From assembly GCF_003335045.1 (NCBI RefSeq), contig NZ_QOZG01000001.1, positions 496,001 to 560,000 of the forward strand: a stretch of 64,000 nt of DNA, read 5' to 3'. Source of the stretch: Paramesorhizobium salinisoli. Lineage in GTDB: Bacteria; Pseudomonadota; Alphaproteobacteria; Rhizobiales; Rhizobiaceae. A program made the position numbers and the translations under genes. This document shows positions 1 to 10,645 of the stretch, piece after piece; positions within the stretch are counted from its first letter, which is position 1, and each line of letters begins with the position of its first letter. The notes below the pieces were generated by a model that was not told the origin of the DNA, ran no database searches, and saw nothing but the letters and a program-made list of their open reading frames with translations.

Positions 1-567
1 GATGAGGTCATCACCGGCTTCGGCCGCCTCGGCACGCCTTTCGCCGTCGATTATTTCGGCGTCGTCCCTGACCTCGTCACCACTGCAAAGGGGCTGACCA
101 ACGGCGCGATCCCGATGGGTGCCGTCTTCGCCAGCCGCAAAATCTATGACGCGCTGATGCAGGGGCCGGAAGGCCAGATCGAGCTCTTCCACGGCTATAC
201 CTATTCCGGCCATCCCGCAGCCTGTGCAGCAGGACTGGCGACACTGGAAATCTATGAGGAAGAAGGGCTTCTAACACGCGGCGCGGAGCTCGCCAACCAT
301 TGGCAGGAGGCAATGCATTCGCTGGAGGGCCTGCCCCATATCATCGACATCCGCACCATCGGCCTCGTGGCGGGCATCGAGCTTGCCTCACGCGAGGGTG
401 CCGTTGGCGCGCGCGCCTATGAGATCTTCACCGATTGCTTCAAGAAGGGCCTGCTCATCCGCGTCACCGGCGACACCATCGCCCTGTCGCCGCCGCTGAT
501 CGTGGAACGTGAGCAGATCGATACGATGGTTTCCATGCTCAGCGACAGCATCAAGAAAACCGGGTAA
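1..567 (+). CDS. Class III (omega-type) aminotransferase, C-terminal part
   Basis: Open from the first base and stops at 565-567, so only the last 188 codons are present. It starts inside the cofactor region: the conserved DEVITGFGR stretch, then TTAKGLTNG, whose lysine (nt 88-90) should carry pyridoxal phosphate as the internal aldimine. Further on come the conserved YTYSGHP loop and a small C-terminal domain. These mark a PLP-dependent fold-type I, class III transaminase (omega-amino acid:pyruvate or related). The true amino donor cannot be told from this fragment. It reads towards the hut locus, but a strong hairpin just after the stop separates it from hutC, which lies on the other strand. 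The family call is firm; the substrate is unknown. Confidence 0.9.
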   Translation, partial: DEVITGFGRLGTPFAVDYFGVVPDLVTTAKGLTNGAIPMGAVFASRKIYDALMQGPEGQIELFHGYTYSGHPAACAAGLATLEIYEEEGLLTRGAELANHWQEAMHSLEGLPHIIDIRTIGLVAGIELASREGAVGARAYEIFTDCFKKGLLIRVTGDTIALSPPLIVEREQIDTMVSMLSDSIKKTG

Positions 568-570
568 ATC

Positions 571-609
571 CCCCCTCTCTGCGGGGGCATCTCCCCCGCA
601 GAGAGGGGG
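571..609 (+). terminator. Strong 17-bp hairpin behind the aminotransferase gene
   Basis: Perfect inverted repeat: arm CCCCCTCTCTGCGGGGG at 571-587, 5-nt loop, complementary arm at 593-609. It starts 3 nt after the stop codon. There is no clear T-run, so it is either a terminator or a copy of the C/G-rich palindromic repeat family also seen at 6616-6778. Confidence 0.65.
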
Positions 610-663
610 ATGCCCCCCGCGATTCCATCAAGGCAGCAATCGCTCGGAACAGCTTGGAAAGAC

Positions 664-1413
664 TCATCCTTGCGCCGGTGTGAACCGGGCAATGAGCGCG
701 TGATTGTCGCCGGAATAGGTCAGCCGGACGTGCGTTATCGGCTGACCGGCATTCCAGGTGCGCCGTTCGACGACAAGGCATGGCGAACCCTCGGAAATAG
801 CCAATGCACCCGCCGTCTCCTGGTCCGCCGCCACGGCGCGGATGCTGTGCTCGGCATTGCTCCACGGCACACGGTCGAGCAGCCACGGGCCGGGTGCGAC
901 CTGCCGGAAATCCTCGCCATCCGCCTCAGGCACGGCGCCCAGATTGATAATGCGCTCCTCCAGGCAGAAGGGGCGTGGTCCGGCGAAATGCCGGCATGAA
1001 AGTTCGAGAAGCAAGGTATCCGTATCGATATCCAGACGCTTGCGGTCCGACGCGCTGGCCTTCCGCTTGCGCATCTTCAGCAACTCGTAGCGGTAGGGCA
1101 GCCCGAGTTGCTGCACCTCCTCCCTGATATCGTGGATTTCCAGGACGGCGGCCTGCGATTGCGGTTGGGCGACGAAACTGCCGGAGCGCCGCTTGCGCTC
1201 GATGAGCCCGCCCTTGGCGAGTTGCGTCAGCGCCTTGTTCACCGTCATCCGGGAGCAGCCATATTGCTCCGTCAGTTCATGCTCGAAGGGAATGCGATAG
1301 CCGGGCGGCCATTCACCGGAGAAGATATGCGCCTCTATATCGCCGAGAATGCGTTGATGCAGCGAAGCGGGCGGGCTCTCGCCTCCATTCCTGTCATTGG
1401 AATTATGCACCAT
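664..1413 (-). CDS. hutC: Histidine utilization repressor HutC (GntR/UTRA family)
   Basis: A 249-aa GntR-family regulator. Residues about 18-85 form the winged helix-turn-helix (GYRIPFEHELTEQYGCSRMT, then VNKALTQL). Residues about 100-245 are the UTRA effector domain, with ERIINL and the C-terminal THVRLTYSGD typical of HutC. In this family urocanate is the inducer that releases the repressor from hut promoters. The gene lies directly downstream of hutF on the minus strand, so hutF-hutC are probably co-transcribed and HutC would control its own expression. In Brucella, HutC is also known to influence virulence genes; whether that applies here cannot be seen. Length is normal for the family. 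Confidence 0.93.
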   Translation of the reverse strand: MVHNSNDRNGGESPPASLHQRILGDIEAHIFSGEWPPGYRIPFEHELTEQYGCSRMTVNKALTQLAKGGLIERKRRSGSFVAQPQSQAAVLEIHDIREEVQQLGLPYRYELLKMRKRKASASDRKRLDIDTDTLLLELSCRHFAGPRPFCLEERIINLGAVPEADGEDFRQVAPGPWLLDRVPWSNAEHSIRAVAADQETAGALAISEGSPCLVVERRTWNAGQPITHVRLTYSGDNHALIARFTPAQG

Positions 1414-1478
1414 TCATCCGTCCTTCGAATCGCCGCAGGTTTCGACCTTAGACTGCACGGGCAGGAGCAAGAATACAA

Positions 1479-1495
1479 AACGACCGCCGGTCGTT
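1479..1495 (-). terminator. Small hairpin between hutF and hutC
   Basis: Arms AACGACC and GGTCGTT with a 3-nt loop, overlapping the last base of the hutF stop codon. On the minus strand it is followed by TTGTATTC, a weak T-rich tail. It could partly terminate transcription and lower hutC output relative to hutF. Confidence 0.4.
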
Positions 1496-2892
1496 CATCC
1501 CTGAAGAAGCTGCCTGAGCACGGTATCGAACCCCCGCGCAGACTTCTCCCGCAGACGATGCCGCCCGCCCTCCACCTGCTTCACGCCGCGCACCCAGACG
1601 CTGTCGATTGTTGCACGGCCGGCGAAGATCCAGCCATCCAGAATGGCATCGTCCATCGCGCCGGCAAGCCTTTGCGTATCGAGCGAAACCAGATCCGCCG
1701 CCTGCCCCACGGCGATGCCCTCGCCCGAAACGCCAAGCGCAGCGCTGCCGCCGGCAAAAGCGCCGACATAAAGCGCGCATCCCGTCGAGCCCTCCGCCAC
1801 GGCCATGACGTTGCGGGCTCGATGGAAGATGCGCTGCGAATATTCCAGCTGCCGCAATTCGTCGGCAATGCCTATCAGCACATTGGAATCCGAGCCAATG
1901 CCGAAACGGCCGCCATTTGCCGTGAAGAGCGGCGCCTGGAATGTGCCGTCGCCGAGATTGGCTTCGGTCACCGGGCAGAGACCGGCGATCGCGCCGCTCG
2001 CCGCCATACCGCGCGTTTCCTCATCGGTCATGTGGGTGGCATGGATCAGGCACCAACGGCCATCGACATCCGCATTGTCGAGAAGCCATTCGACCGGACG
2101 TGCGCCCGACCACGCGATGCAGTCCTCCACTTCCTTGATCTGCTCGGCAATGTGGATATGCACCGGCGCCTGCGGCAGGAGCTTGGTCACGGTTGCGAGC
2201 TCCTCCGGCGTCGCCGCGCGCAGGCTGTGCGGCGCAACGCCGAGAACAGCCCCGTCGAGCCTCGCCACCAGCGGCTTGCAACCGTCGATCAGTTGCGAAA
2301 AACGCTCGAGATTATTGATGAAGCGTCTCTGGCCCTCACTCGGCCCAGCCCCGCCAAAGGTGGAATGGGCATAGAAGACCGGCAGCAGCGTCAGCCCGAT
2401 CCCGCTCTGCCCGGCAGCAGACACAATGCGCGCCGCCATTTCCGCGATGTTGGCGTAAGGGCTACCGTCCCGGTCATGGTGCAGATAGTGGAATTCGCCG
2501 ACGCGCGTGAAGCCCGCCTCCAGCATCTCGACATAAAGCTGCAGCGCAACGGCTTCCACTTGCTCGGGCGTCATGGAGCGCGCAAAGCGATACATCACAT
2601 CGCGCCAGCTCCAGAAACTGTCCGCCGACGGGCCACGCCGCTCCGCAAGCCCAGCCATGCCATATTGGAAGGCGTGGCTGTGCAGATTGGGCATCCCCGG
2701 CAGAAGGACGGCATGGCGTTCGTCTCCCGGCATGGCCGCCTGACCGGTCTCGACAGCAGCGATCAGGCCGCCGGCGACGGAAATACGCACATCCCGCGCC
2801 CAGCCATCGGGTAGCAGCGCAGACTGCGCATGAATGGCAGTCTGCTTTGCGCCCCTGTTGACCACGCCGTTTCCCGCATCATTTACTGTCAC
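1495..2892 (-). CDS. hutF: Formimidoylglutamate deiminase HutF
   Basis: Amidohydrolase-superfamily enzyme that hydrolyses N-formimino-L-glutamate to N-formyl-L-glutamate and ammonia, the fourth step of the five-step histidine route. The metal-binding NLHSHAFQ motif lies near residue 75, with HIAEQ and HATHMTD histidine motifs further on and GSDSNVLIG holding the late catalytic aspartate. I place the start at the GTG of 2890-2892 because GAGGAGA stands just before it; the ATG at 2910 would add six residues and lacks a site. The protein is 465 aa, normal for HutF. The presence of HutF together with HutG means this organism deiminates rather than directly hydrolysing formiminoglutamate. Divergent from hutI. 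Confidence 0.93.
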   Translation of the reverse strand: MTVNDAGNGVVNRGAKQTAIHAQSALLPDGWARDVRISVAGGLIAAVETGQAAMPGDERHAVLLPGMPNLHSHAFQYGMAGLAERRGPSADSFWSWRDVMYRFARSMTPEQVEAVALQLYVEMLEAGFTRVGEFHYLHHDRDGSPYANIAEMAARIVSAAGQSGIGLTLLPVFYAHSTFGGAGPSEGQRRFINNLERFSQLIDGCKPLVARLDGAVLGVAPHSLRAATPEELATVTKLLPQAPVHIHIAEQIKEVEDCIAWSGARPVEWLLDNADVDGRWCLIHATHMTDEETRGMAASGAIAGLCPVTEANLGDGTFQAPLFTANGGRFGIGSDSNVLIGIADELRQLEYSQRIFHRARNVMAVAEGSTGCALYVGAFAGGSAALGVSGEGIAVGQAADLVSLDTQRLAGAMDDAILDGWIFAGRATIDSVWVRGVKQVEGGRHRLREKSARGFDTVLRQLLQG

Positions 2893-2927
2893 AGCTCTCT
2901 CCTCGGCCACTTGCGATTATTCTGCAT

Positions 2928-2939
2928 ATGTATATACAT
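2928..2939. promoter_or_regulatory. Probable HutC operator in the hutF-hutI divergent promoter
   Basis: Perfect 12-bp palindrome ATGTATATACAT. It lies 36 bp before the hutF start and 31 bp before hutI. HutC-family GntR proteins bind TGTATATACA-like or TGTATGTACA-like palindromes, and this is the only such site seen in the divergent region. Confidence 0.7.
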
Positions 2940-2970
2940 TATCCTAAAACAGGGGAAGCAGGAAACCATC

Positions 2971-4197
2971 ATGGCGCAAAGCAAGGATCCCGGCAAAGAC
3001 CGCCTCTGGCGCAACGCCCGGCTGGCCACCCTCAGCGAAGGCCTGCCCGGCCTCGGCATAGTCGAGAAGGGTGCTGTGGCAATCCGCGACGGGCGCATCG
3101 CCTATGCCGGACCGGAAGCTGACCTCCCTTCCTCTCTCGCCTCGCTGGAGCGGATCGACTGCGAGGGCCGGTGGATCACCCCCGGCCTGATCGACTGCCA
3201 TACCCACCTCGTCCACGCCGGAAACCGGGCGCATGAATTCGAGCTGCGGCTTGCCGGCGCCACCTATGAGGAAGTCGCCAAGGCCGGCGGCGGCATCGTC
3301 TCTTCGGTCAAGGCGCTCCGAGCCGCGAGCGAGGAGGACTTGCTCCACCAGACCCTGCCCCGCCTCGATGCGCTGATCGCCGAAGGCGTCACGACAGTCG
3401 AAATCAAATCCGGTTACGGACTTGACCTCGAAAACGAGCGGAAATCGCTGAAGGTCGCCCGGCTGCTCGAAAACGAGCGAACCGTAACCGTGCGTACTGC
3501 CTTTCTCGGCGCGCACGCCCTCCCCCCGGAAGCCGATGGCGATAAGCAGGCCTATATCGACTGTGTTGCCAATGGGATGCTGCCGGTAATTGCGGCGGAA
3601 GGTCTGGCCGATGCCGTCGACGGTTTTTGCGAAGGCATCGCCTTTTCGCCTGACCAGATCGCCCAGGTTTTCCGCGCGGCGCAGAAGCATGGCCTGCCGG
3701 TCAAGCTCCACGCCGATCAATTGTCGAACCTGCACGGCGCAAAGCTCGCCGCCGAATTCGGTGCGCTTTCAGTCGATCACCTGGAATATACCGACGAAGC
3801 AGGCGTCATCGCCATGGCCAAGGCCGGAACGGTGGCGGTGCTGTTGCCCGGTGCGTTCTATTTCATCCGCGAGAAACAGCTGCCGCCGGTCGAAGAATTG
3901 CGCAAGCATGGCGTGAGGATCGCCATCGCCACCGATTCCAATCCCGGCACCTCGCCGCTGACCTCGATGCTCCTCACCATGAATATGAGCGCGACGCTGT
4001 TCCGCCTTACCGTCGATGAATGCATCGCCGGCGTGACCCGCGAAGCCGCGCGCGCCCTCGGCCTCCTCGCCGAAACCGGCACGCTCGAAGCTGGAAAATG
4101 GGCCGATCTCGCCATCTGGAATATCGAGCGCCCCGCCGAGCTCGTCTATCGCATGGGCTTCAATCCCCTGCATCAGCGGATATGGAGAGGACAATGA
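2971..4197 (+). CDS. hutI: Imidazolonepropionase HutI
   Basis: Third enzyme of histidine breakdown: hydrolyses 4-imidazolone-5-propionate to N-formimino-L-glutamate. Amidohydrolase-fold metalloenzyme of 408 aa. The metal-binding [12 protein letters not shown] is near residue 75, KSGYGLD near 145, KLHADQLS near 245 and [10 protein letters not shown] near 320, all HutI signatures. The start at 2971 follows GCAGGAA and begins MAQSKDPG; the frame is open 47 codons further upstream, but that extension would run through the operator and is not credible. Its stop overlaps the hutH start (ATGA), which indicates translational coupling. First gene of the rightward hut operon. Confidence 0.95.
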   Translation: MAQSKDPGKDRLWRNARLATLSEGLPGLGIVEKGAVAIRDGRIAYAGPEADLPSSLASLERIDCEGRWITPGLIDCHTHLVHAGNRAHEFELRLAGATYEEVAKAGGGIVSSVKALRAASEEDLLHQTLPRLDALIAEGVTTVEIKSGYGLDLENERKSLKVARLLENERTVTVRTAFLGAHALPPEADGDKQAYIDCVANGMLPVIAAEGLADAVDGFCEGIAFSPDQIAQVFRAAQKHGLPVKLHADQLSNLHGAKLAAEFGALSVDHLEYTDEAGVIAMAKAGTVAVLLPGAFYFIREKQLPPVEELRKHGVRIAIATDSNPGTSPLTSMLLTMNMSATLFRLTVDECIAGVTREAARALGLLAETGTLEAGKWADLAIWNIERPAELVYRMGFNPLHQRIWRGQ

Positions 4198-5735
4198 ACA
4201 CGACGCTCTTGCTCCAGCCCGGTGCCGTACCGCTGCGTACGCTGGAAACCATCTACTGGACCGGCGCGACAGCGCGGCTGGACCCGTCCTTCCACGCCGG
4301 AATCGAAAAGGCGGCGGCGCGAATTGCCGAGATCGCAAGGGGCGACCAGCCGGTCTATGGCGTCAACACCGGTTTCGGCAAGCTGGCAAGCATCCGCATC
4401 GATGCCGGCGATGTCGCCACGCTGCAGCGCAACCTGATCCTGTCGCATTGCTGCGGCGTCGGCGCTGCCTTCCCTGAAGAGATCGTCCGCCTCATCATGG
4501 GGCTGAAGCTGATATCGCTCGGACGCGGAGCCTCCGGCGTGCGCATGGAGCTCGTCCAGCTCATCGAGGACATGCTGGAGAAAGGCGTCATCCCTGTCAT
4601 CCCCGAGAAAGGATCGGTCGGCGCATCCGGCGATCTAGCGCCGTTGGCCCATATGGCGGCGGCAATGATCGGCGAAGGCGAGGCCTTTTATGAGGGCGGA
4701 CGGCTTACCGCCAAAGACGCGCTCTCGAAAGCCGGGCTGAAACCCGTCATCCTCGCCGCCAAGGAAGGGCTCGCCCTCATCAACGGTACGCAGGTCTCCA
4801 CCGCGCTCGCGCTTGCCGGCCTGTTCCGGGCGCATCGCGCGGCGCAGAGCGCACTGATCACCGGCGCGCTGTCAACCGACGCCGCCATGGGCTCATCCGC
4901 ACCGTTCCACCCGGAGATCCATACGCTCAGGGGCCATAAGGGCCAGATCGACACCGCCTACGCGCTGCGCACCCTGCTGGAGGGGTCGGAAATCCGCCAG
5001 AGCCATCTCGAAGGCGACGAACGTGTGCAGGACCCCTATTGCATCCGCTGCCAGCCACAGGTCGACGGCGCCTGTCTCGATCTCCTGCGCATGACCGCCC
5101 GCACGCTCGAAATCGAAGCCAATGCCGTCACCGACAACCCGCTGGTGGTCAGCGACGGCTCGGTGATATCAGGCGGCAATTTCCACGCCGAGCCTGTAGC
5201 CTTCGCCGCCGACCAGATCGCGCTTGCCATCTGCGAGATCGGCGCGATTTCCCAGCGCCGCATCGCCCTGCTCGTCGATCCGGCGCTGAGCTTCGGCCTT
5301 CCTGCCTTTCTTGCCAAAAAGCCGGGCCTTAACTCCGGCCTGATGATTGCCGAGGTCACCTCAGCCGCGCTGATGAGCGAAAACAAGCAGATGTCGCACC
5401 CGGCATCGGTCGATTCAACCCCCACCTCAGCCAATCAGGAAGACCATGTTTCCATGGCCTGCCACGGCGCGCGCCGCCTGTTGCAGATGACCGAAAATCT
5501 CTTTTCCATCATCGGCATCGAGGCGCTCACCGCCGCCCAGGGCCTCGATTTCCGCCAGCCCCTTAAGACCAGCCCTGAGCTTTTGAAGATCCACGCGGTT
5601 ATCCGCGATGCCGTGCCGGAGCTCGAAATCGACCGCTATATGGCGCCCGACCTGAAAGCGGCTAGCGATCTCGTCGCCACCGGCGCGCTCAACGCCAGCA
5701 TCTCAGCGGGTATTCTGCCGGAGTTGGAGGCGTGA
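4194..5735 (+). CDS. hutH: Histidine ammonia-lyase HutH
   Basis: Converts L-histidine to trans-urocanate and ammonia, the first step of the pathway. The autocatalytic MIO prosthetic group forms from Ala144-Ser145-Gly146 within [14 protein letters not shown], which is intact. YGVNTGFG near residue 55, QDPYCIRC(Q)PQV near 285 and the glutamine/glutamate-rich [10 protein letters not shown] near 410 are the other family hallmarks. The 513-aa length is standard. The start ATG overlaps the hutI stop by four bases. Cytosolic homotetramer in characterised homologues. Second gene of the hutIHGU operon. Confidence 0.96.
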   Translation: MNTTLLLQPGAVPLRTLETIYWTGATARLDPSFHAGIEKAAARIAEIARGDQPVYGVNTGFGKLASIRIDAGDVATLQRNLILSHCCGVGAAFPEEIVRLIMGLKLISLGRGASGVRMELVQLIEDMLEKGVIPVIPEKGSVGASGDLAPLAHMAAAMIGEGEAFYEGGRLTAKDALSKAGLKPVILAAKEGLALINGTQVSTALALAGLFRAHRAAQSALITGALSTDAAMGSSAPFHPEIHTLRGHKGQIDTAYALRTLLEGSEIRQSHLEGDERVQDPYCIRCQPQVDGACLDLLRMTARTLEIEANAVTDNPLVVSDGSVISGGNFHAEPVAFAADQIALAICEIGAISQRRIALLVDPALSFGLPAFLAKKPGLNSGLMIAEVTSAALMSENKQMSHPASVDSTPTSANQEDHVSMACHGARRLLQMTENLFSIIGIEALTAAQGLDFRQPLKTSPELLKIHAVIRDAVPELEIDRYMAPDLKAASDLVATGALNASISAGILPELEA

Positions 5736-5793
5736 ATATGATCGCAATCAGAAAGTCAGCCCCGTCTGAATTCCCGGCTGCGGAGACCCGCCA

Positions 5794-6603
5794 ATGATAC
5801 CAGTTGAAGTCAGGCAGGGCAATTCGCCCGTCATCCTCGGTCTTCCCCACACGGGAACCGAAGTGCCGCCCGAGATATGGGAAAGGCTCAATCCCAATGG
5901 CCGCGTGCGGGCTGATACCGACTGGCACATCCACAAGCTCTATGACGGGCTCCTGTCCGATGCGACCACGGTGCGCGCCACCTTCCACCGTTATGTGATC
6001 GATGCCAACCGCGACCCTTCGGGCACGAGCCTCTATCCTGGCCAGAACACCACCGGCCTCGTTCCCGAGACCGATTTCGACGGCGAACCGATCTGGCTTG
6101 AAGGCCGCGCACCCGACGAGGCCGATATCAAGGCCCGGCTCGCCGCCTTCCATGCCCCCTATCATGCAGCACTTGGCATGGAGATCGAGCGGGTAAAGGC
6201 GATTCATGGCGTCGCCATCCTCTATGACTGCCATTCGATCCGCTCGCATATCCCCTTCCTCTTCGAGGGCAAGCTGCCGGATTTCAACATCGGCACTGAT
6301 AATGGCAAGACCTGCGCGCCCGAGATCGAGGCTGCGGCAAACGATGTCGCCAAGGCAGCCGAAGGATATACCTCCATCCTCAACGGACGCTTCAAGGGCG
6401 GCTGGACCACCCGCCATTACGGCACGCCAAAAACGGGCGTCCACGCCATCCAGATGGAACTGGCGCAATCGACCCATCTCGACGCAGAGACGCCGCCCTT
6501 CGCCTATGACGAGGCGAAGGCTGAAAAGCTCCGCGTCCATCTGAAAGCCATTCTCCAGCGCATTGAAGCGCTCGCGCCGGCATTAGAGCGGTTCCTGTTT
6601 TAA
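5794..6603 (+). CDS. hutG: N-formylglutamate deformylase HutG
   Basis: Hydrolyses N-formyl-L-glutamate to glutamate and formate, the last step of the five-step route. The 269-aa protein belongs to the FGase (N-formylglutamate amidohydrolase) family: LGLPHTGTEVP near residue 15, RDPSG near 75 (ANRDPSGTSLYP), DCHSIRS near 148, RFKGGWTTRHYG near 195 and IQMELAQS near 215. The start at 5794 follows CGGAGAC. A region of about 57 bp separates it from hutH. The end of the gene (ERFLF, stop) runs into a short dispersed palindrome at 6584-6614, so the last residues may have been changed by insertion of that repeat. Confidence 0.93.
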   Translation: MIPVEVRQGNSPVILGLPHTGTEVPPEIWERLNPNGRVRADTDWHIHKLYDGLLSDATTVRATFHRYVIDANRDPSGTSLYPGQNTTGLVPETDFDGEPIWLEGRAPDEADIKARLAAFHAPYHAALGMEIERVKAIHGVAILYDCHSIRSHIPFLFEGKLPDFNIGTDNGKTCAPEIEAAANDVAKAAEGYTSILNGRFKGGWTTRHYGTPKTGVHAIQMELAQSTHLDAETPPFAYDEAKAEKLRVHLKAILQRIEALAPALERFLF

Positions 6604-6614
6604 TGGAATCGCTA
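6584..6614. repeat. Short imperfect palindrome overlapping the hutG end
   Basis: TAGAGCGGTTCC and GGAATCGCTA flank a T-rich centre (imperfect inverted repeat). A related GAGCGG...CCGCTC palindrome lies between exoY and exoF (26101-26137). This looks like a small dispersed rhizobial repeat that here supplies the hutG stop codon. Confidence 0.45.
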
Positions 6615-6615
6615 G

Positions 6616-6778
6616 GCGCCCCCCTCTGTCCTGCCGGACATCTCCCCCGCAAGGGGGGAGATTGGAAGACACAATCCTCACCGTCCATTCTGCAGCGTTT
6701 GCGATTGGTGCCGAACATTCCTGAAGGCGTAATCTCCCCCCATGCGGGGGAGATGGCTGGCAAGCCAGAGGGGGGCGC
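6616..6778. repeat. Composite 163-bp palindromic element (RIME-like) between hutG and hutU
   Basis: Outer perfect 13-bp inverted repeat: GCGCCCCCCTCTG at 6616-6628 and its complement at 6766-6778. Inside are two hairpins in opposite orientation, ATCTCCCCCGC...GGGGGGAGAT (6640-6662) and AATCTCCCCC...GGGGGAGAT (6731-6754). This layout matches the intergenic palindromic repeats known from rhizobia and Brucella. It splits the hut operon transcript and could affect mRNA processing or hutU expression. Confidence 0.7.
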
Positions 6779-6832
6779 TGTCCCGCCAGCCTTTCCATCT
6801 AAAAATAAAATGCTCTTAAAAGGGAAAGCCGC

Positions 6833-8506
<1,674 letters not shown>

Positions 8507-8509
8507 CGA

Positions 8510-8575
8510 CAAATCACGAGGCGATCCGAAAGCAAGTTCAGGAAAAGTGCGAAGCGGTTTTCGGTCCGGACCTTG
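8510..8575. repeat. Partial dispersed repeat downstream of hutU
   Basis: The core GGAAAAGTGCGAAGCGGTTT followed by TCGG (8541-8564) is nearly the reverse complement of the CCGAAAACCGCTTCACACTT motif in the repeat at 42708-42829. It lies in the 125-bp gap between hutU and the permease gene. Confidence 0.5.
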
Positions 8576-8631
8576 CGTGAAGAAGGCCCGCCTCGCCCAC
8601 TGGAAATCAAGAAGGAAAACGGGGAACTGCA

Positions 8632-9957
8632 ATGACAGATCCAGCAATCGTTCAACACGGCCCGCGCGGCACAGCCGCATTGAAGCTCATCATTTACAGC
8701 TTCATCGGCATCTTCTTCTTTTTCGTGCCCGTTACCATCGGCGGCAAATCGACAATTCTGCTGGACCACGCGGCAACGGCAATCGCCGCGAATTTCCGGC
8801 CTGCGGCGCTCGTCTTCGTGACCGCGCTGATCGCCTATGGCGCGTTTGCGCCGTTTATCCGCGGCACCTGGAATAAAAACACCACAGAAACCGTGTTTTC
8901 CCTGCTGCGCGTCCTGGGCCTCGTTCTCACGGGCATGTATCTGGCGGGCGTCGGTCCGGCGGCTATTTTTCAACCGGACATGCTGCCCTTCCTTTTCGAC
9001 AAGCTGGTTCTGTCCGTCGGCCTGATCGTTCCTATCGGCGGGCTGGCGCTCGCCTTCCTCATCGGTTACGGGCTTCTCGAACTCACCGGCGTCATCGTCC
9101 AACCCATCATGCGCCCGATCTGGCGCACCCCCGGCTGGTCGGCCATCGATGCCGTCGCCTCCTTCGTCGGCAGCTATTCGCTGGCCCTCCTCATCACCGA
9201 CCGGGTCTACAAGGAAGGCAAATATACCGCGCGCGAGGCGGCGATCGTCGCCACCGGCTTTTCCACCGTTTCGGCAACCTTCATGATTATCGTGGCCAAG
9301 ACGCTCGGCCTGATGGGGGCGTGGAACCTCTACTTCTGGACGACTCTCATCGTCACCTTCACCGTCTCCGCCATCACCGCCCGCCTCTGGCCGCTGAACC
9401 GGATGGACCACCCCGCCGACCGTGACCGGCCATTGCCTGAGGGCAAGGGACGTCTCGTGGCAGCGGTAGACGCCGGTATCGAGCAGGCCCAGAAGGCGCC
9501 AGGGATATTGTCCCTGCTCGGCGCGACCTTTCTCGACGGCCTGCGCATGGCATCCATGATCCTGCCCAGCATCATGGCGGTCGGCCTTCTCGGGCTGCTC
9601 GCGGCCAAATACACGCCGATCTTCGACGTCCTGGGATGGGCGCTCTACCCCTTCACCTGGCTCGCACAACTCGGGGATCCGATGCTCGCCGCCAGGTCGC
9701 TGGCTTCCGGACTTGCCGAAATGTTCCTCCCGGCCATTCTGCTTAAGGATGCCGACCCGGTGCTGAAATTCGTGGCGGCGGTGGTTTCTGTCAGCCAGGT
9801 GCTGTTCCTTTCGGCCTCGATCCCCTGCGTGCTCGCGACGTCGGTTCCGCTCAAGCTCCGCGACCTGCTCGTCATCTGGTACATCCGCACCGCGCTCAGC
9901 ATCCTGCTTACCGCCCCGATCGCCTTCTGGGCAGCGTCCAACGGCTGGCTCGGCTGA
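8632..9957 (+). CDS. YjiH-like membrane protein with nucleoside-recognition (gate) domains; candidate hut-pathway transporter
   Basis: 441-aa polytopic membrane protein with about ten hydrophobic segments, beginning near residue 18 (LIIYSFIGIFFFFVPVTIGG). Two pore-like repeats are visible: GVIVQPIMRPIWRTPGWSAI with SFVGSYS near 155-185, and a matching SLASGLAEMFLPAILL near 355-370. This is the pattern of the YjiH/Nucleoside_recognition (gate) family, some of whose members transport small solutes. No characterised substrate is known to me. Its position between hutU and hutD, with a one-base overlap with hutD, argues that it moves histidine, urocanate or an intermediate. That role is inference from context only. 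Confidence 0.8.
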   Translation: MTDPAIVQHGPRGTAALKLIIYSFIGIFFFFVPVTIGGKSTILLDHAATAIAANFRPAALVFVTALIAYGAFAPFIRGTWNKNTTETVFSLLRVLGLVLTGMYLAGVGPAAIFQPDMLPFLFDKLVLSVGLIVPIGGLALAFLIGYGLLELTGVIVQPIMRPIWRTPGWSAIDAVASFVGSYSLALLITDRVYKEGKYTAREAAIVATGFSTVSATFMIIVAKTLGLMGAWNLYFWTTLIVTFTVSAITARLWPLNRMDHPADRDRPLPEGKGRLVAAVDAGIEQAQKAPGILSLLGATFLDGLRMASMILPSIMAVGLLGLLAAKYTPIFDVLGWALYPFTWLAQLGDPMLAARSLASGLAEMFLPAILLKDADPVLKFVAAVVSVSQVLFLSASIPCVLATSVPLKLRDLLVIWYIRTALSILLTAPIAFWAASNGWLG

Positions 9958-10538
9958 TGGGCATCGTGCTTCTGAAGGCGGAGGACTATCGCCGCATGCC
10001 GTGGAAGAATGGCGGCGGGGAGACGACGGAGATCGCGGTTGTCCCGCAAGGAGCGGGCCTCGCCGATTTCGACTGGCGGGTGAGCATGGCCAAGGTGGCG
10101 AGTGATGGCCCGTTCTCGCACTTCCCCGGCATCGACCGGACACTGGCCATCCTCGACGGCAACGGCCTCGAGCTGGCATTTGGGAACGCAAACCGTGTCT
10201 TTCTGGATGCTGATACCGATCCCCTGCCCTTTCCCGCCGATATCGCGGTCGATGCCCGGCTGAGCAACGGCCTCGTAACAGATCTCAACGTGATGACCCG
10301 GCGCGGCGCGGTCGTCCACAGGGTGAGCAGGTTCGAGATCGATGGCACGACTGAACGGCAAGCCGTCGGCTCGCCCACATTGGTTCTCTGCCATAGCGGC
10401 ACGCTGGCCGTGGAAACAGGCGGCGTCGGCGTGAACCTTTCCGCGCTCGACTGCGCGCAGATCGAAGCATCGCCGGAAACGTCGATACGCCTTTCCGGCA
10501 AGGCGCGCTGCTTCGTCATCGACATTGTCTATGAATGA
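9957..10538 (+). CDS. hutD: HutD/Ves family protein
   Basis: 193-aa cupin-like protein of the HutD/Ves family (IVLLKAEDYRRMPWKNGGGE at the N-terminus is the family signature; DWRVSMAKV and GPFSHFPGIDRTLAIL follow). In Pseudomonas HutD is thought to limit hut expression or intracellular urocanate/formylglutamate, possibly by binding a pathway compound. The ATG shares a base with the upstream stop (TGATG), so it is translationally coupled to the permease. It is the last gene of the hut operon. Confidence 0.88.
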   Translation: MGIVLLKAEDYRRMPWKNGGGETTEIAVVPQGAGLADFDWRVSMAKVASDGPFSHFPGIDRTLAILDGNGLELAFGNANRVFLDADTDPLPFPADIAVDARLSNGLVTDLNVMTRRGAVVHRVSRFEIDGTTERQAVGSPTLVLCHSGTLAVETGGVGVNLSALDCAQIEASPETSIRLSGKARCFVIDIVYE

Positions 10539-10645
10539 CGGCTGAGCCATGATCGTCGAGCGGCGGGAATCCAGGGAGATAACCACCCTAGCCAGCGGCA
10601 GCGTGCTCGCCTAAACTTCTCAACGGCTTAGCGTGGGGAAGTTCA

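Noticed and set aside
1108-2814. 568-codon plus-strand open frame
   Set aside because: It runs antisense to hutF and hutC, and its translation is arginine/histidine-rich without family features: a high-GC shadow frame.
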